This document shows positions 5,512 to 11,604 of a stretch of 11,604 nucleotides of DNA, piece after piece. Each line of letters opens with the position of its first letter. Within the stretch, counting starts at the first letter, position 1. Position numbers and translations under genes: made by a program. The stretch is from Gammaproteobacteria bacterium (GTDB lineage Bacteria; Pseudomonadota; Gammaproteobacteria; Steroidobacterales; Rariloculaceae), in NCBI GenBank assembly GCA_016927175.1, contig JAFGNC010000567.1:1-11604 (forward strand), given 5' to 3'. The notes under the pieces are model-generated. The model ran no database searches and was not told where the DNA came from. It saw only the letters and a list, made by a program, of their open reading frames with translations.

Positions 5512-6633
5512 TCAGGCCTTCAGTGCCTTGGTCGCGAGCGCGGCGCCCTCGGTCAGCGCCTCGAGCTTGGCCCACGCGATCTGCGGGTGCGACCGGCCGC
5601 CGAAGCCGCAGTCGGCTCCGGCGATCACGTTCTCACGGCCGACCCGTTCCGCGAATCGCCGGATGCGCTGAGAGATCAGGTCCGGATGCTCGATGCCGTC
5701 GGTCGCGTGCGAGATCACCCCGGGGATCAGGATCTTGCCCTCCGGCAGCTTCACGTCGTCCCAGACGACGTACTCGTGCTCATGGCGCGCGTTCGCAGCC
5801 TCGATCAGGTAGGCCTCGGCCTTGACGCGCAGCAGGATGTCGACGAGGTGGACCAGCTCGAGGTCGTACGCGTGCGGGCCGTGCCAGCTGCCCCAGCACA
5901 TGTGATAGCGGACCCGATCCTCCGGGATGTTGCGCAGCGCGTGGTTCAGCGCGTCCACGCGGACCGTGCAGCGTTTGCGGAACGCGTCGAGCCCCATGCC
6001 GAGTCCGATGCGGTCCCACAGCGCGGGCAGCCACGCATCGTCGATCTGCAGCAGCAGACCGGCGTCCACGATCGCCTCGTACTCGACCCGCAGGGCTTCG
6101 GCCAATGCGAACAGGTACTCCTCGTCGGACGCGTAATATTCGTTCTCGCGGTACACCTCGAGGCTCGCCGGCGCCGTCGCCGTCAGGAACAGCTCGTCCG
6201 AGTCCGCATGCATCTTCAGCGCGTCGATCTCGCGGGCGAGCGCATCGTGCGCCTCGTACGTGATCGGTCCCGTGCAGACCCAGTTCGGCCGCTTCGGCCT
6301 GATCTGCTCGCCCGGCGTGTAGAACAGCGTGCCGCGTTCCGTCGCGTACCGGTAGAACTCGGCGAACTCCTGCCGGTCCTTGCCCTGCACGATCAGCGGC
6401 ATGCCGTCCTTACGCGGCCGCTCGGTAAAGCCGCCGAAGCGGTAGTCGACGTAGGACAGCCAGTCGCCGCCCTTCGTGTATTCGCCCTCGTTGATGACGT
6501 CGAGGCCGATCTCCCTCTGCCTGCGCACGACGTCGGCGACCGCGGCGGCCCGCGCTTCCTCGCCGCGCAGCCCCGGCGGCTCCGGCAGGCTGCCGACGTG
6601 CGTGGTCAGAATCCGTTCCGTGCTGCGACGCAT
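5512..6633 (-). CDS. Cobalamin-independent methionine synthase (MetE-type) domain protein
   Basis: A 373-residue protein matching only the C-terminal catalytic barrel of MetE (COG0620, UROD/MetE-like fold). It starts with TTHVGSLPEP (10-19). The zinc site is His244-x-Cys246 in YHMCWGSWHG plus Cys342 in GADCGFGG, the H-x-C...C pattern used to activate a thiol. Other family stretches are QIDDAW (196-201) and the acidic IEAANARHEHEY (277-288). The N-terminal folate-binding half of full-length MetE is absent. Stand-alone forms of this size include archaeal-type methionine synthases, epoxyalkane:coenzyme M transferase and many uncharacterised catabolic-cluster enzymes, so methionine synthesis is not assured. 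The ATG at 6633 is preceded at 8 nt by GGAGGG (CCCTCC at 6642-6647) and lies 26 nt after the aldehyde dehydrogenase stop, so the two are very likely cotranscribed. Confidence 0.88.
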   Translation of the reverse strand: MRRSTERILTTHVGSLPEPPGLRGEEARAAAVADVVRRQREIGLDVINEGEYTKGGDWLSYVDYRFGGFTERPRKDGMPLIVQGKDRQEFAEFYRYATERGTLFYTPGEQIRPKRPNWVCTGPITYEAHDALAREIDALKMHADSDELFLTATAPASLEVYRENEYYASDEEYLFALAEALRVEYEAIVDAGLLLQIDDAWLPALWDRIGLGMGLDAFRKRCTVRVDALNHALRNIPEDRVRYHMCWGSWHGPHAYDLELVHLVDILLRVKAEAYLIEAANARHEHEYVVWDDVKLPEGKILIPGVISHATDGIEHPDLISQRIRRFAERVGRENVIAGADCGFGGRSHPQIAWAKLEALTEGAALATKALKA

Positions 6634-6659
6634 CGCGCGATCCCTCCGCGTTCTCCGGC

Positions 6660-8141
6660 TCAGCGCACGATGAACGGGTTCGGCACTTTCGCGCCGCTCG
6701 TCTCGATCAGCACGCTCTTCTCCTGCACGAACTCGCGAATCGCAAGCAGGCCGCTCTCGCGCCCGAAGCCGGAGCGCTTGTAGCCGCCGAAGGGCGAAAG
6801 CGGGCTCGAGACGCGGTAAGTGTTGATCCAGACGGTGCCCGCCTCGAGGCGCTGCGCCATCGTCAGGCAGCGGGCGACGTCGGACGTCCAGACGCCCGCG
6901 GCGAGGCCGTACTGCGTGCCGTTCGCGATCTCGACGGCTTCGTCGTCGGTGTCGAAGGGAATGACCGCGAGCACCGGGCCGAACACTTCTTCCTGCGCGA
7001 TGCGCATGCTCGGCCCGACGTCGGTGAAGACCGTCGGCTCGACGAACCAGCCGTCCCCGCATTCGGGCCGCGCCGCGGGGCCGCCGCCGAGGGCGCAGCG
7101 GGCGCCTTCGCTCTTGGCGATGTCGATGTATCCGAGCACCTTGTCGTATTGCGGCCGCGTCGTGATCGGGCCGACCTGAGTCGATTCCTCGAGCGGGTCG
7201 CCCATGCGTGCCGTGCGCGCGAGCGCGAGGAACCGCTCGACGAACTCGTCGTGGATCGAGCGGTGGACCAGCGCGCGGGAGCCGGCAACGCAGGTCTGGC
7301 CGGTGGCGGCGAAGATGCCGGACACGACGCCTTTGACCGCGTTGTCGAGATCGGCATCGGCGAAAACGATGTTCGCGGACTTGCCGCCGAGTTCCATGAC
7401 GACGGGCTTGATGTTGCGCGCGGCCGTTTGATACACCTGCGCGCCGGTCGCGTCGCCGCCCGTGAACGCGACTTTCGCGACGTCCGGGTGCGCGACCAGC
7501 GCGTCGCCGATCTCGGTGCCGAAGCCCGTTACGATGTTGACGACACCGGGCGGCAGCCCCGCCTCGGCGAACAGCGGTGCCATCTCGAGCGCCGACACGG
7601 ACGAATGCTCCGAAGGCTTCCACACGAACGTGTTGCCGGCCGCGAGCGCGGGCGCCATCTTCCACGCGGCGAGCATCAGCGGCGAGTTCCACGGCACGAT
7701 CGCGGCGACGACGCCGAGCGGCTCCTCGAGCGTGTAATTGAAGATGCCCGGCCGGTCGATCGGAATCACCCGCCCCTCGAGCTTGTCGGCGAGGCCCGCG
7801 AAGTAGCGGAACCATTCAGGCAGATAGCGCAGCTGGGCGCGCATCTCGAGGATCAGCTTGCCGTTGTCACGCGTCTCGTATTCGGCCAGCTCGTCGGCGC
7901 GGGCGGCGATGACGTCCGCGAGCCTCGAGAGCAGCTTGCCGCGCGCGGTCGGCGTCAGCCCGCGCCATTCCGGGCTCCTGAACGCATGCCTGGCGGCGGC
8001 GACGGCGCGATCGACGTCCTCGGCGGCCGCGCGAGGGATCAGCGCCCACGGCCTGCCCGTGTAGGGATTGAAGCTTTCGAAGGTTTCGCCGGAGGCGGCA
8101 TCGACCGGTTCTCCCGCCAGCAGCATCTTGTACTTCCGCAT
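6660..8141 (-). CDS. NAD(P)-dependent aldehyde dehydrogenase
   Basis: A 493-residue member of the aldehyde dehydrogenase superfamily that oxidises an aldehyde to an acid with NAD(P). Catalytic landmarks are complete: Asn152 in PWNSPL, the cofactor Lys175 in WKPSEHS, FTGGDATG (226-233), general base Glu250 in MELGGKSANIVF, nucleophile Cys284 in GQTCVAGSR, and Glu385 in EEVFGPV. Length and the C-terminal SPFGGYKRSGFGRESG (449-464) are typical of the betaine-, vanillin- and phenolic-aldehyde-type groups. The substrate cannot be read from the sequence. GGAG lies 5 nt before the ATG. It starts 30 nt after the stop of the PH-domain gene and is followed at 26 nt by the MetE-like gene, so it sits in the middle of the five-gene series. 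It is probably cytoplasmic. Confidence 0.94.
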   Translation of the reverse strand: MRKYKMLLAGEPVDAASGETFESFNPYTGRPWALIPRAAAEDVDRAVAAARHAFRSPEWRGLTPTARGKLLSRLADVIAARADELAEYETRDNGKLILEMRAQLRYLPEWFRYFAGLADKLEGRVIPIDRPGIFNYTLEEPLGVVAAIVPWNSPLMLAAWKMAPALAAGNTFVWKPSEHSSVSALEMAPLFAEAGLPPGVVNIVTGFGTEIGDALVAHPDVAKVAFTGGDATGAQVYQTAARNIKPVVMELGGKSANIVFADADLDNAVKGVVSGIFAATGQTCVAGSRALVHRSIHDEFVERFLALARTARMGDPLEESTQVGPITTRPQYDKVLGYIDIAKSEGARCALGGGPAARPECGDGWFVEPTVFTDVGPSMRIAQEEVFGPVLAVIPFDTDDEAVEIANGTQYGLAAGVWTSDVARCLTMAQRLEAGTVWINTYRVSSPLSPFGGYKRSGFGRESGLLAIREFVQEKSVLIETSGAKVPNPFIVR

Positions 8142-8171
8142 CGTCGCTCCGTGCGTGCGTCCGCGGACATG

Positions 8172-9710
8172 CTACTGCGTTTGGCGGGAGGCGACCAACT
8201 CGGCGGCGAGCCGCTCCGCGTCCCGGCGATCGAGGTATGGAACGCAGAAGCGGTGCGTAACGGCGCTTACGCCGGCGATGTCGACGTCGAGCCGAGCCAT
8301 GCGGTAACGGCGATCGAAAGGCGAGCTGCCGATGTGCACGCTCTGGATCCTGTTGCGCGGGGTCACCGAGAGGCGGCGCGTCAGCCAGCCGCGGCGCAAC
8401 GCGAAAAAGCCTTCGTGCAGCGCCCATCCGGTGTACCTGACGTACAGGCTCGCATGCAGCCAGAACAGGGGCAGGGCGGCCGGCAGCAGTGCCGCCGCCC
8501 ACCAGCCGGTCCACCAGACGGCCGGCACACTCGCAGCGATCAGCCAGGACAGCGACAGAACCCGGAAGATGCGCCACCGCGCGCGCGGCGCCAGCTTCTG
8601 CCAGTCGAGGCCCGCGACGCGCGCCTGCGGCAGCGCGACGCGGATCAGCGCCTCGGCGTTCTCGGGCCGGACCAGCGGCGCGAGCCACAGATCCCGAAAG
8701 TGCTGCTGCGCACCGCGTTGCCGTGCTTCGTTTTCGGCCGTCAACCCTCCGGCGAGGTCGACCTTCAGCGACACGCGCCGGAACAGCCGGTGCAGCAGCG
8801 TCGCCGTCTGATGCACGGCCTGGATGCGCCGCCGGCGCAGCGTCATCGAGATCCGCGTCAGCAGGCCATAGCGCGTGCGCAGATCGCCGTTTGCGCGCGT
8901 CAGCCTGAAATCGAACAGCATCGCGAACGCGAGCAGTATCGACAGCACCCGGGTCGAGACGATCAGAGCGGCGGCGAGCGTGAGCGCCAGCAGAATCTGC
9001 GCCGCCACGCCGAACGCGGCGACCGCGTCCAGGGGCAGGCGGGCGAGCAGCGGAGCGGCCCACTCGTTCGCGTTCTCGAAAACGCCGCTTTGCGCGAGCA
9101 CGCCCATGATGGCTGCGACGACCAGCATCCCGCGGTTGTCGATCAGCCCGAACCGGACCAGCTCCGCGGGCGGCAGCTCGAGCAGCGTTTCCTCCCGCTC
9201 GGCGGCGTCAGCGCTCGGTGCGGCGTCGTGTGCCGAAGCGGCCGGCCGGTCCCGCTCGAAGATCCGCGCGCGCATGTCCTCGACTGCCGCGAGGTCCAGG
9301 ACGCGGATGCGCGCCTCTGCGCTGCCGCCGGTCGAGGTTTCGACCCGCACTTCCGCGACGCCGAGCGCGCGATGCAGGAGGCCGCGTTCCGTGTCGACGT
9401 TCTCGATGCGGCCGTAGTCGATCGTTCGCACGTTGCGGAAGAAAAGGCCTTCGTGGATCACGAGCCCGTGCTGCGAGAAACCGTAGCGATAAACCCATTG
9501 CCGCCACAGGGCAGCGGCGATCAGAGGCACGATGACGGTCACCGGGGCCCACAGCGCGAACTCCCTGCTCGAGCCGATCACCGCCGCCGCGATCAACGGC
9601 ACCAGGAACGACTTCAGGTAACTCGCGGTGCCGAACAGCCACGAGCTTGCGTGCAGCCTGCGCTCGGGTCTGAAATCCTCCGCGGTTGCGGCGGCGCTCT
9701 CAGACGGCAT
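8172..9710 (-). CDS. Large tandem PH-domain membrane protein, YdbT-like
   Basis: A 512-residue integral membrane protein with three bacterial PH (bPH_2, DUF304) domains. Hydrophobic pairs lie at about 33-69, 193-207 plus 229-266, and 382-419. Each is followed by a PH domain: about 72-155 (GLVIHEGLFFRN, RIENVDTERGLLHRALGVAEV), 268-345 (LRTRYGLLTRI, RRIQAVHQTATLLHRLF) and 422-510 (GWALHEGFFALRRGWLTRR, NRIQSVHIGSSPFDRR). The repeated 'RIQ.V..' and 'L.HR' motifs mark the internal triplication. This is the architecture of Bacillus YdbT, the partner of YdbS, which is known as an envelope-stress and antimicrobial-compound resistance pair. The ATG overlaps the end of the small PH-domain gene by 11 nt, which suggests translational coupling. 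A perfect 10-bp palindrome (GTCCGCGGAC, 8159-8168) lies just after its stop, but the next gene is only 30 nt away. Confidence 0.88.
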   Translation of the reverse strand: MPSESAAATAEDFRPERRLHASSWLFGTASYLKSFLVPLIAAAVIGSSREFALWAPVTVIVPLIAAALWRQWVYRYGFSQHGLVIHEGLFFRNVRTIDYGRIENVDTERGLLHRALGVAEVRVETSTGGSAEARIRVLDLAAVEDMRARIFERDRPAASAHDAAPSADAAEREETLLELPPAELVRFGLIDNRGMLVVAAIMGVLAQSGVFENANEWAAPLLARLPLDAVAAFGVAAQILLALTLAAALIVSTRVLSILLAFAMLFDFRLTRANGDLRTRYGLLTRISMTLRRRRIQAVHQTATLLHRLFRRVSLKVDLAGGLTAENEARQRGAQQHFRDLWLAPLVRPENAEALIRVALPQARVAGLDWQKLAPRARWRIFRVLSLSWLIAASVPAVWWTGWWAAALLPAALPLFWLHASLYVRYTGWALHEGFFALRRGWLTRRLSVTPRNRIQSVHIGSSPFDRRYRMARLDVDIAGVSAVTHRFCVPYLDRRDAERLAAELVASRQTQ

Positions 9711-10221
9711 CCCCGTGCCCCTGTCGCTGCAGGCGGTCCCGGAGGGCCACGGCTTCGGAGTGCTCGAGACCCGGCAGCTCGGTGCGCGTGAACCGGCTGC
9801 CGGCGGTGTAGAGCTTCAGCGTAGCCACGCCGTAGCGGCGCTGCAGCGGGCCCTGCGAGACGTCCGTGTGCTGGATTCGCACCTTCGGCAGGCTCGACTG
9901 TGTGCGCCAGACGACGCCCTGGCGAATCGTGATGCCCGTGCCGTCGACGCGATAGCCGAGGTGCCGGTAACGCGCGGGAGGATACCGCCACGCGGCGACG
10001 GCCGCGGCCGTCAGCACGAGCAGCCACACGACCCAGACGAGGGGCGCGGCCGGCAGGCGCTCGAGGCTCAGTGCCGCCGCGACGACGGTCAGTACCGCCG
10101 CGGCCGGCGCGAACGCGGCGAGCGTGCTCCAGCGCCACACCGCGACCGTGCGCGGATCGACGGACCGGTCGCAGTCCGCCGGGGACTCTGAGGTCGGGGT
10201 CTCGGTGTCGACGGCCGCCAT
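9700..10221 (-). CDS. Small PH-domain membrane protein, YdbS-like
   Basis: A 173-residue protein. It has a polar N-terminus (1-30), two hydrophobic helices at about 33-52 and 59-78, and a single bacterial PH domain at about 88-168. That domain includes YRVDGTGITIRQGVVWRTQS (90-109) and KVRIQHTDVSQGPLQRRYGV (113-132), the usual 'R[IV]QH.[DE]..[QR]GPLQR..G' signature of the DUF304/YdbS family. Its order, small first and large second with an 11-nt overlap, is the common ydbS-ydbT layout. It probably forms a membrane complex with the next protein. The Shine-Dalgarno is weak. A loose sigma-70 match lies just upstream on the minus strand (TTGTCT at 10258-10253, 17 nt, TGTGAT at 10235-10230), which would leave an almost leaderless message. 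The start is therefore moderately certain. Confidence 0.87.
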   Translation of the reverse strand: MAAVDTETPTSESPADCDRSVDPRTVAVWRWSTLAAFAPAAAVLTVVAAALSLERLPAAPLVWVVWLLVLTAAAVAAWRYPPARYRHLGYRVDGTGITIRQGVVWRTQSSLPKVRIQHTDVSQGPLQRRYGVATLKLYTAGSRFTRTELPGLEHSEAVALRDRLQRQGHGDAV

Positions 10222-10401
10222 GGCTCGCGATCACAGCATCATCCCGCAGGGAAGACAAGCGCGACGTCGACATACCGACCCGGATCTCCGAGGAGCGCTG
10301 ACGGCATCAGAGCGGGCTCAGGTGAGTGTCGTCGAAGGCGGGGTGCTCGACGCTCGGCGCGAAAGTCCGTTGACGCGGCGGCGTCGCCCGGGAGAGGAAA
10401 G

Positions 10402-10430
10402 TCGGAGCTTCGTATCGGGCGAAGCTCCGA
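10402..10430 (-). terminator. Strong hairpin terminator after the CMD-family gene
   Basis: TCGGAGCTTCG (10402-10412) and CGAAGCTCCGA (10420-10430) form a perfect 11-bp stem with a 7-nt loop. In the minus direction the stem begins 7 nt after the TGA of the carboxymuconolactone-decarboxylase-family gene and is followed by CTTTCCTCT, a short pyrimidine run. This is the best terminator-like element in the window. It separates that unit from the five-gene PH/catabolic unit. Confidence 0.68.
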
Positions 10431-10437
10431 GAGAAGG

Positions 10438-10818
10438 TCACTCTTCGTCGAGCTCGGCGAGCGCTTCTTTCGCAACGCGGAACGAATCCACCGCAGCCGG
10501 CACGCCGCAGTAGATCGCGACCTGCAGCAGCACCTCGCGAACCTCCTCCTTCGTGCAACCGTTGCGGATCGCGCCCTTCGTGTGCATCTTCAGCTCGTGG
10601 TTGCGGCCGAGGCAGCTCAGCATCGCGAGATTCAGGAGGCTCCTGGTCTTCTTCGGCAGCTCCTCCCGTCCCCACACGGCGCCCCAGCAGTATTCGGTCA
10701 CGAGCCGCTGCAGCGGCATGTTGAAATCGTCGGCGCTCGAGATCGATTTCTCGACGAACTCGGCGCCCAGCACCGACTTCCTGATGGCGAGGCCGCGTTC
10801 GAACAGATCGTCGCTCAT
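10438..10818 (-). CDS. Carboxymuconolactone decarboxylase family protein
   Basis: A 126-residue, all-helical CMD-family (AhpD-like fold) protein. It is close in length and pattern to gamma-carboxymuconolactone decarboxylase (PcaC): FNMPLQRLVTEYCWGAVWGR (32-51), RSLLNLAMLSCLGRNHELKMH (59-79), and the C-terminal NGCTKEEVREVLLQVAIYCG (86-105) followed by VPAAVDSFRVAKEA (106-119). PcaC decarboxylates 4-carboxymuconolactone in protocatechuate breakdown, but no other pca gene is present in the window, so a different substrate is possible. There is no Cys-x-x-Cys pair of the peroxidase-active AhpD type. I start at the ATG at 10818, which has an AG-rich Shine-Dalgarno (AGAGAGAGAGAAAAC just before it). 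The ORF could extend 11 codons upstream, but that stretch is not family-like. The gene lies 86 nt downstream of the binding-protein gene and ends at a strong hairpin. Confidence 0.9.
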   Translation of the reverse strand: MSDDLFERGLAIRKSVLGAEFVEKSISSADDFNMPLQRLVTEYCWGAVWGREELPKKTRSLLNLAMLSCLGRNHELKMHTKGAIRNGCTKEEVREVLLQVAIYCGVPAAVDSFRVAKEALAELDEE

Positions 10819-10904
10819 GTTTTCTCTCTCTCTACTGTCGTTGAATGGCACGCGCGCACGGGCGCCCGCGCCGCAAAACGGGAAGCTTCAGCGGGGGCGG
10901 GCGC

Positions 10905-11604
10905 TCACTTCGGCCACTGCGGCTCGGCGACGGCGGCATCCGGCGGGTAGACCGTCAGCGGCACGCCGTCCTGCCACTGGATCACGAGCAGCTCCGCGTC
11001 GACGCGGCGGCCCTGCTCGTCGAAGCGCACGCGGTTGCCCGGAAAGTAACGGGCGGGCCCGTCCGTCAGATCCATCGCGTGCAGCGCGTCGGCGACCGCG
11101 GTGCGGTCCGCCTTGCCTGCCATCTCGAGCGCTTCCTTCAGCAGCCATACGTGGCCGTACGCGCACAGCGGGTTCTGCGTCAGCCACGGCTCGCCGCTGC
11201 GCTCGATGTATTCGCGGCTCAAGTCGTCGAGACCCTTGACGTGCCAGTTGCCGACCGTCGACATGACGCCCTCGAGCAGCGCCGCCGGCATGTTCGCGGC
11301 GAGATCGGGGTCGCCCATGGCACTGCCGTTCGACACGGTCGGCAGACGGCCGCGGCCGAGGCCGAACTCGTTCATCTTCTCGAGCAGCAGCTTCGAGTCG
11401 GCGGTAACGGTCGGCAGCAGCAGCAACAGGTCGGGCCGCGTCGAGCGCACGCGCTGAATCAGAGGCGTCGCGTTGGCGAGGGGGGGCGTGAAGGTCTCGT
11501 CGACGACCAGCTCGAGCCCCAGCTGATCGAGGATGCCGCCTTCCTTCATCGGCTTGACGAACGCATAGTTCGCAGCCGTGTTGTCCATGATGATGCCGAC
11601 CGAA
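10905..11604 (-). CDS. ABC transporter substrate-binding protein, LivJ type (partial)
   Basis: The C-terminal 232 residues of a periplasmic binding protein of the type-1 (branched-chain amino acid, LivJ/Leu-Ile-Val) fold. The frame runs open through the right edge, so the signal peptide and first lobe lie outside. Visible features are SVGIIMDNTAANYAFVKPMK (start of the second lobe, with GGILDQLGLELVVDE following), DLLLLLPTVTADSKLLLEKM, GDPDLAANMPAALLEGVMST, PLCAYGHVWLLKEALEMAG, and a C-terminal FPGNRVRFDEQGRRVDAELLVIQW typical of the family end. Such proteins feed HAAT-type transporters for amino acids but also for aromatic acids and amides. In this setting an aromatic or carboxylic catabolic substrate is a reasonable inference. 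The transporter permease and ATPase genes are not in the window. The gene lies directly upstream of the CMD-family gene and probably shares a transcript with it. Confidence 0.9.
   Translation of the reverse strand, partial: SVGIIMDNTAANYAFVKPMKEGGILDQLGLELVVDETFTPPLANATPLIQRVRSTRPDLLLLLPTVTADSKLLLEKMNEFGLGRGRLPTVSNGSAMGDPDLAANMPAALLEGVMSTVGNWHVKGLDDLSREYIERSGEPWLTQNPLCAYGHVWLLKEALEMAGKADRTAVADALHAMDLTDGPARYFPGNRVRFDEQGRRVDAELLVIQWQDGVPLTVYPPDAAVAEPQWPK

Noticed and set aside
6634..7815. In-frame upstream extension of the MetE-like gene through the aldehyde dehydrogenase region
   Set aside because: It is a frame shadow of the aldehyde dehydrogenase gene, Arg-rich and without domain features. 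The family start and Shine-Dalgarno sit at 6633.
7149..9791. Very long plus-strand open frame opposite the PH-domain and aldehyde dehydrogenase genes
   Set aside because: It is antisense to well-supported genes and Arg/Gln-rich without recognisable domains, a common artefact of high-GC codon usage.
10862..10904. Inverted repeat GCGCCCGC/GCGGGCGC downstream of the binding-protein gene
   Set aside because: The long loop, bulges and lack of a U tract make a terminator unlikely, and the next gene lies just downstream in the same direction.

Overview
The window is high-GC DNA (about two thirds G+C or more by eye). It looks like a Gram-negative, probably proteobacterial, chromosome. The evidence is two lipoproteins with lipobox signals, one with Glu at +2 that fits outer-membrane sorting, plus an ECF sigma factor, an apparent sigma-54 promoter and catabolic genes. 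The exact lineage cannot be read from the sequence. The first ~83 bases differ: they are AT-richer and read on the minus strand like a piece of an [FeFe]-hydrogenase. They are most likely a foreign or chimeric end of the assembly.

Left part (320-4327): a small zf-TFIIB zinc-finger protein (+); a cobalamin-binding-domain protein related to CarH/AerR-type sensors but with no recognisable DNA-binding domain (+); an ECF sigma factor (-) whose stop lies 3 nt from the stop of the B12 protein; a four-repeat DUF4397 lipoprotein divergent from the sigma factor (+); and a small Cys-rich lipoprotein (-). Upstream of the last gene, at 4464-4479, is a near-consensus sigma-54 (-24/-12) promoter with a perfect 12-bp palindrome further upstream.

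Right part (4671-11604): every gene is on the minus strand, in two probable transcription units. The upstream unit has the C-terminal part of a branched-chain-amino-acid-type ABC transporter binding protein and a carboxymuconolactone-decarboxylase-family protein, and ends in a strong 11-bp hairpin at 10402-10430. The second unit has five closely spaced genes: a small PH-domain membrane protein, a large PH-domain membrane protein (11-bp overlap), an aldehyde dehydrogenase, a stand-alone MetE-type zinc methyltransferase and a lactonase-like metallo-beta-lactamase-fold enzyme.

Taken together, the right half looks like an uncharacterised catabolic locus (uptake, lactone opening, aldehyde oxidation, alkyl or methyl transfer, decarboxylation) that is physically joined to a YdbS/YdbT-like envelope pair. 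The left half is rich in regulators. No CRISPR array, complete mobile element, rRNA or tRNA was seen.
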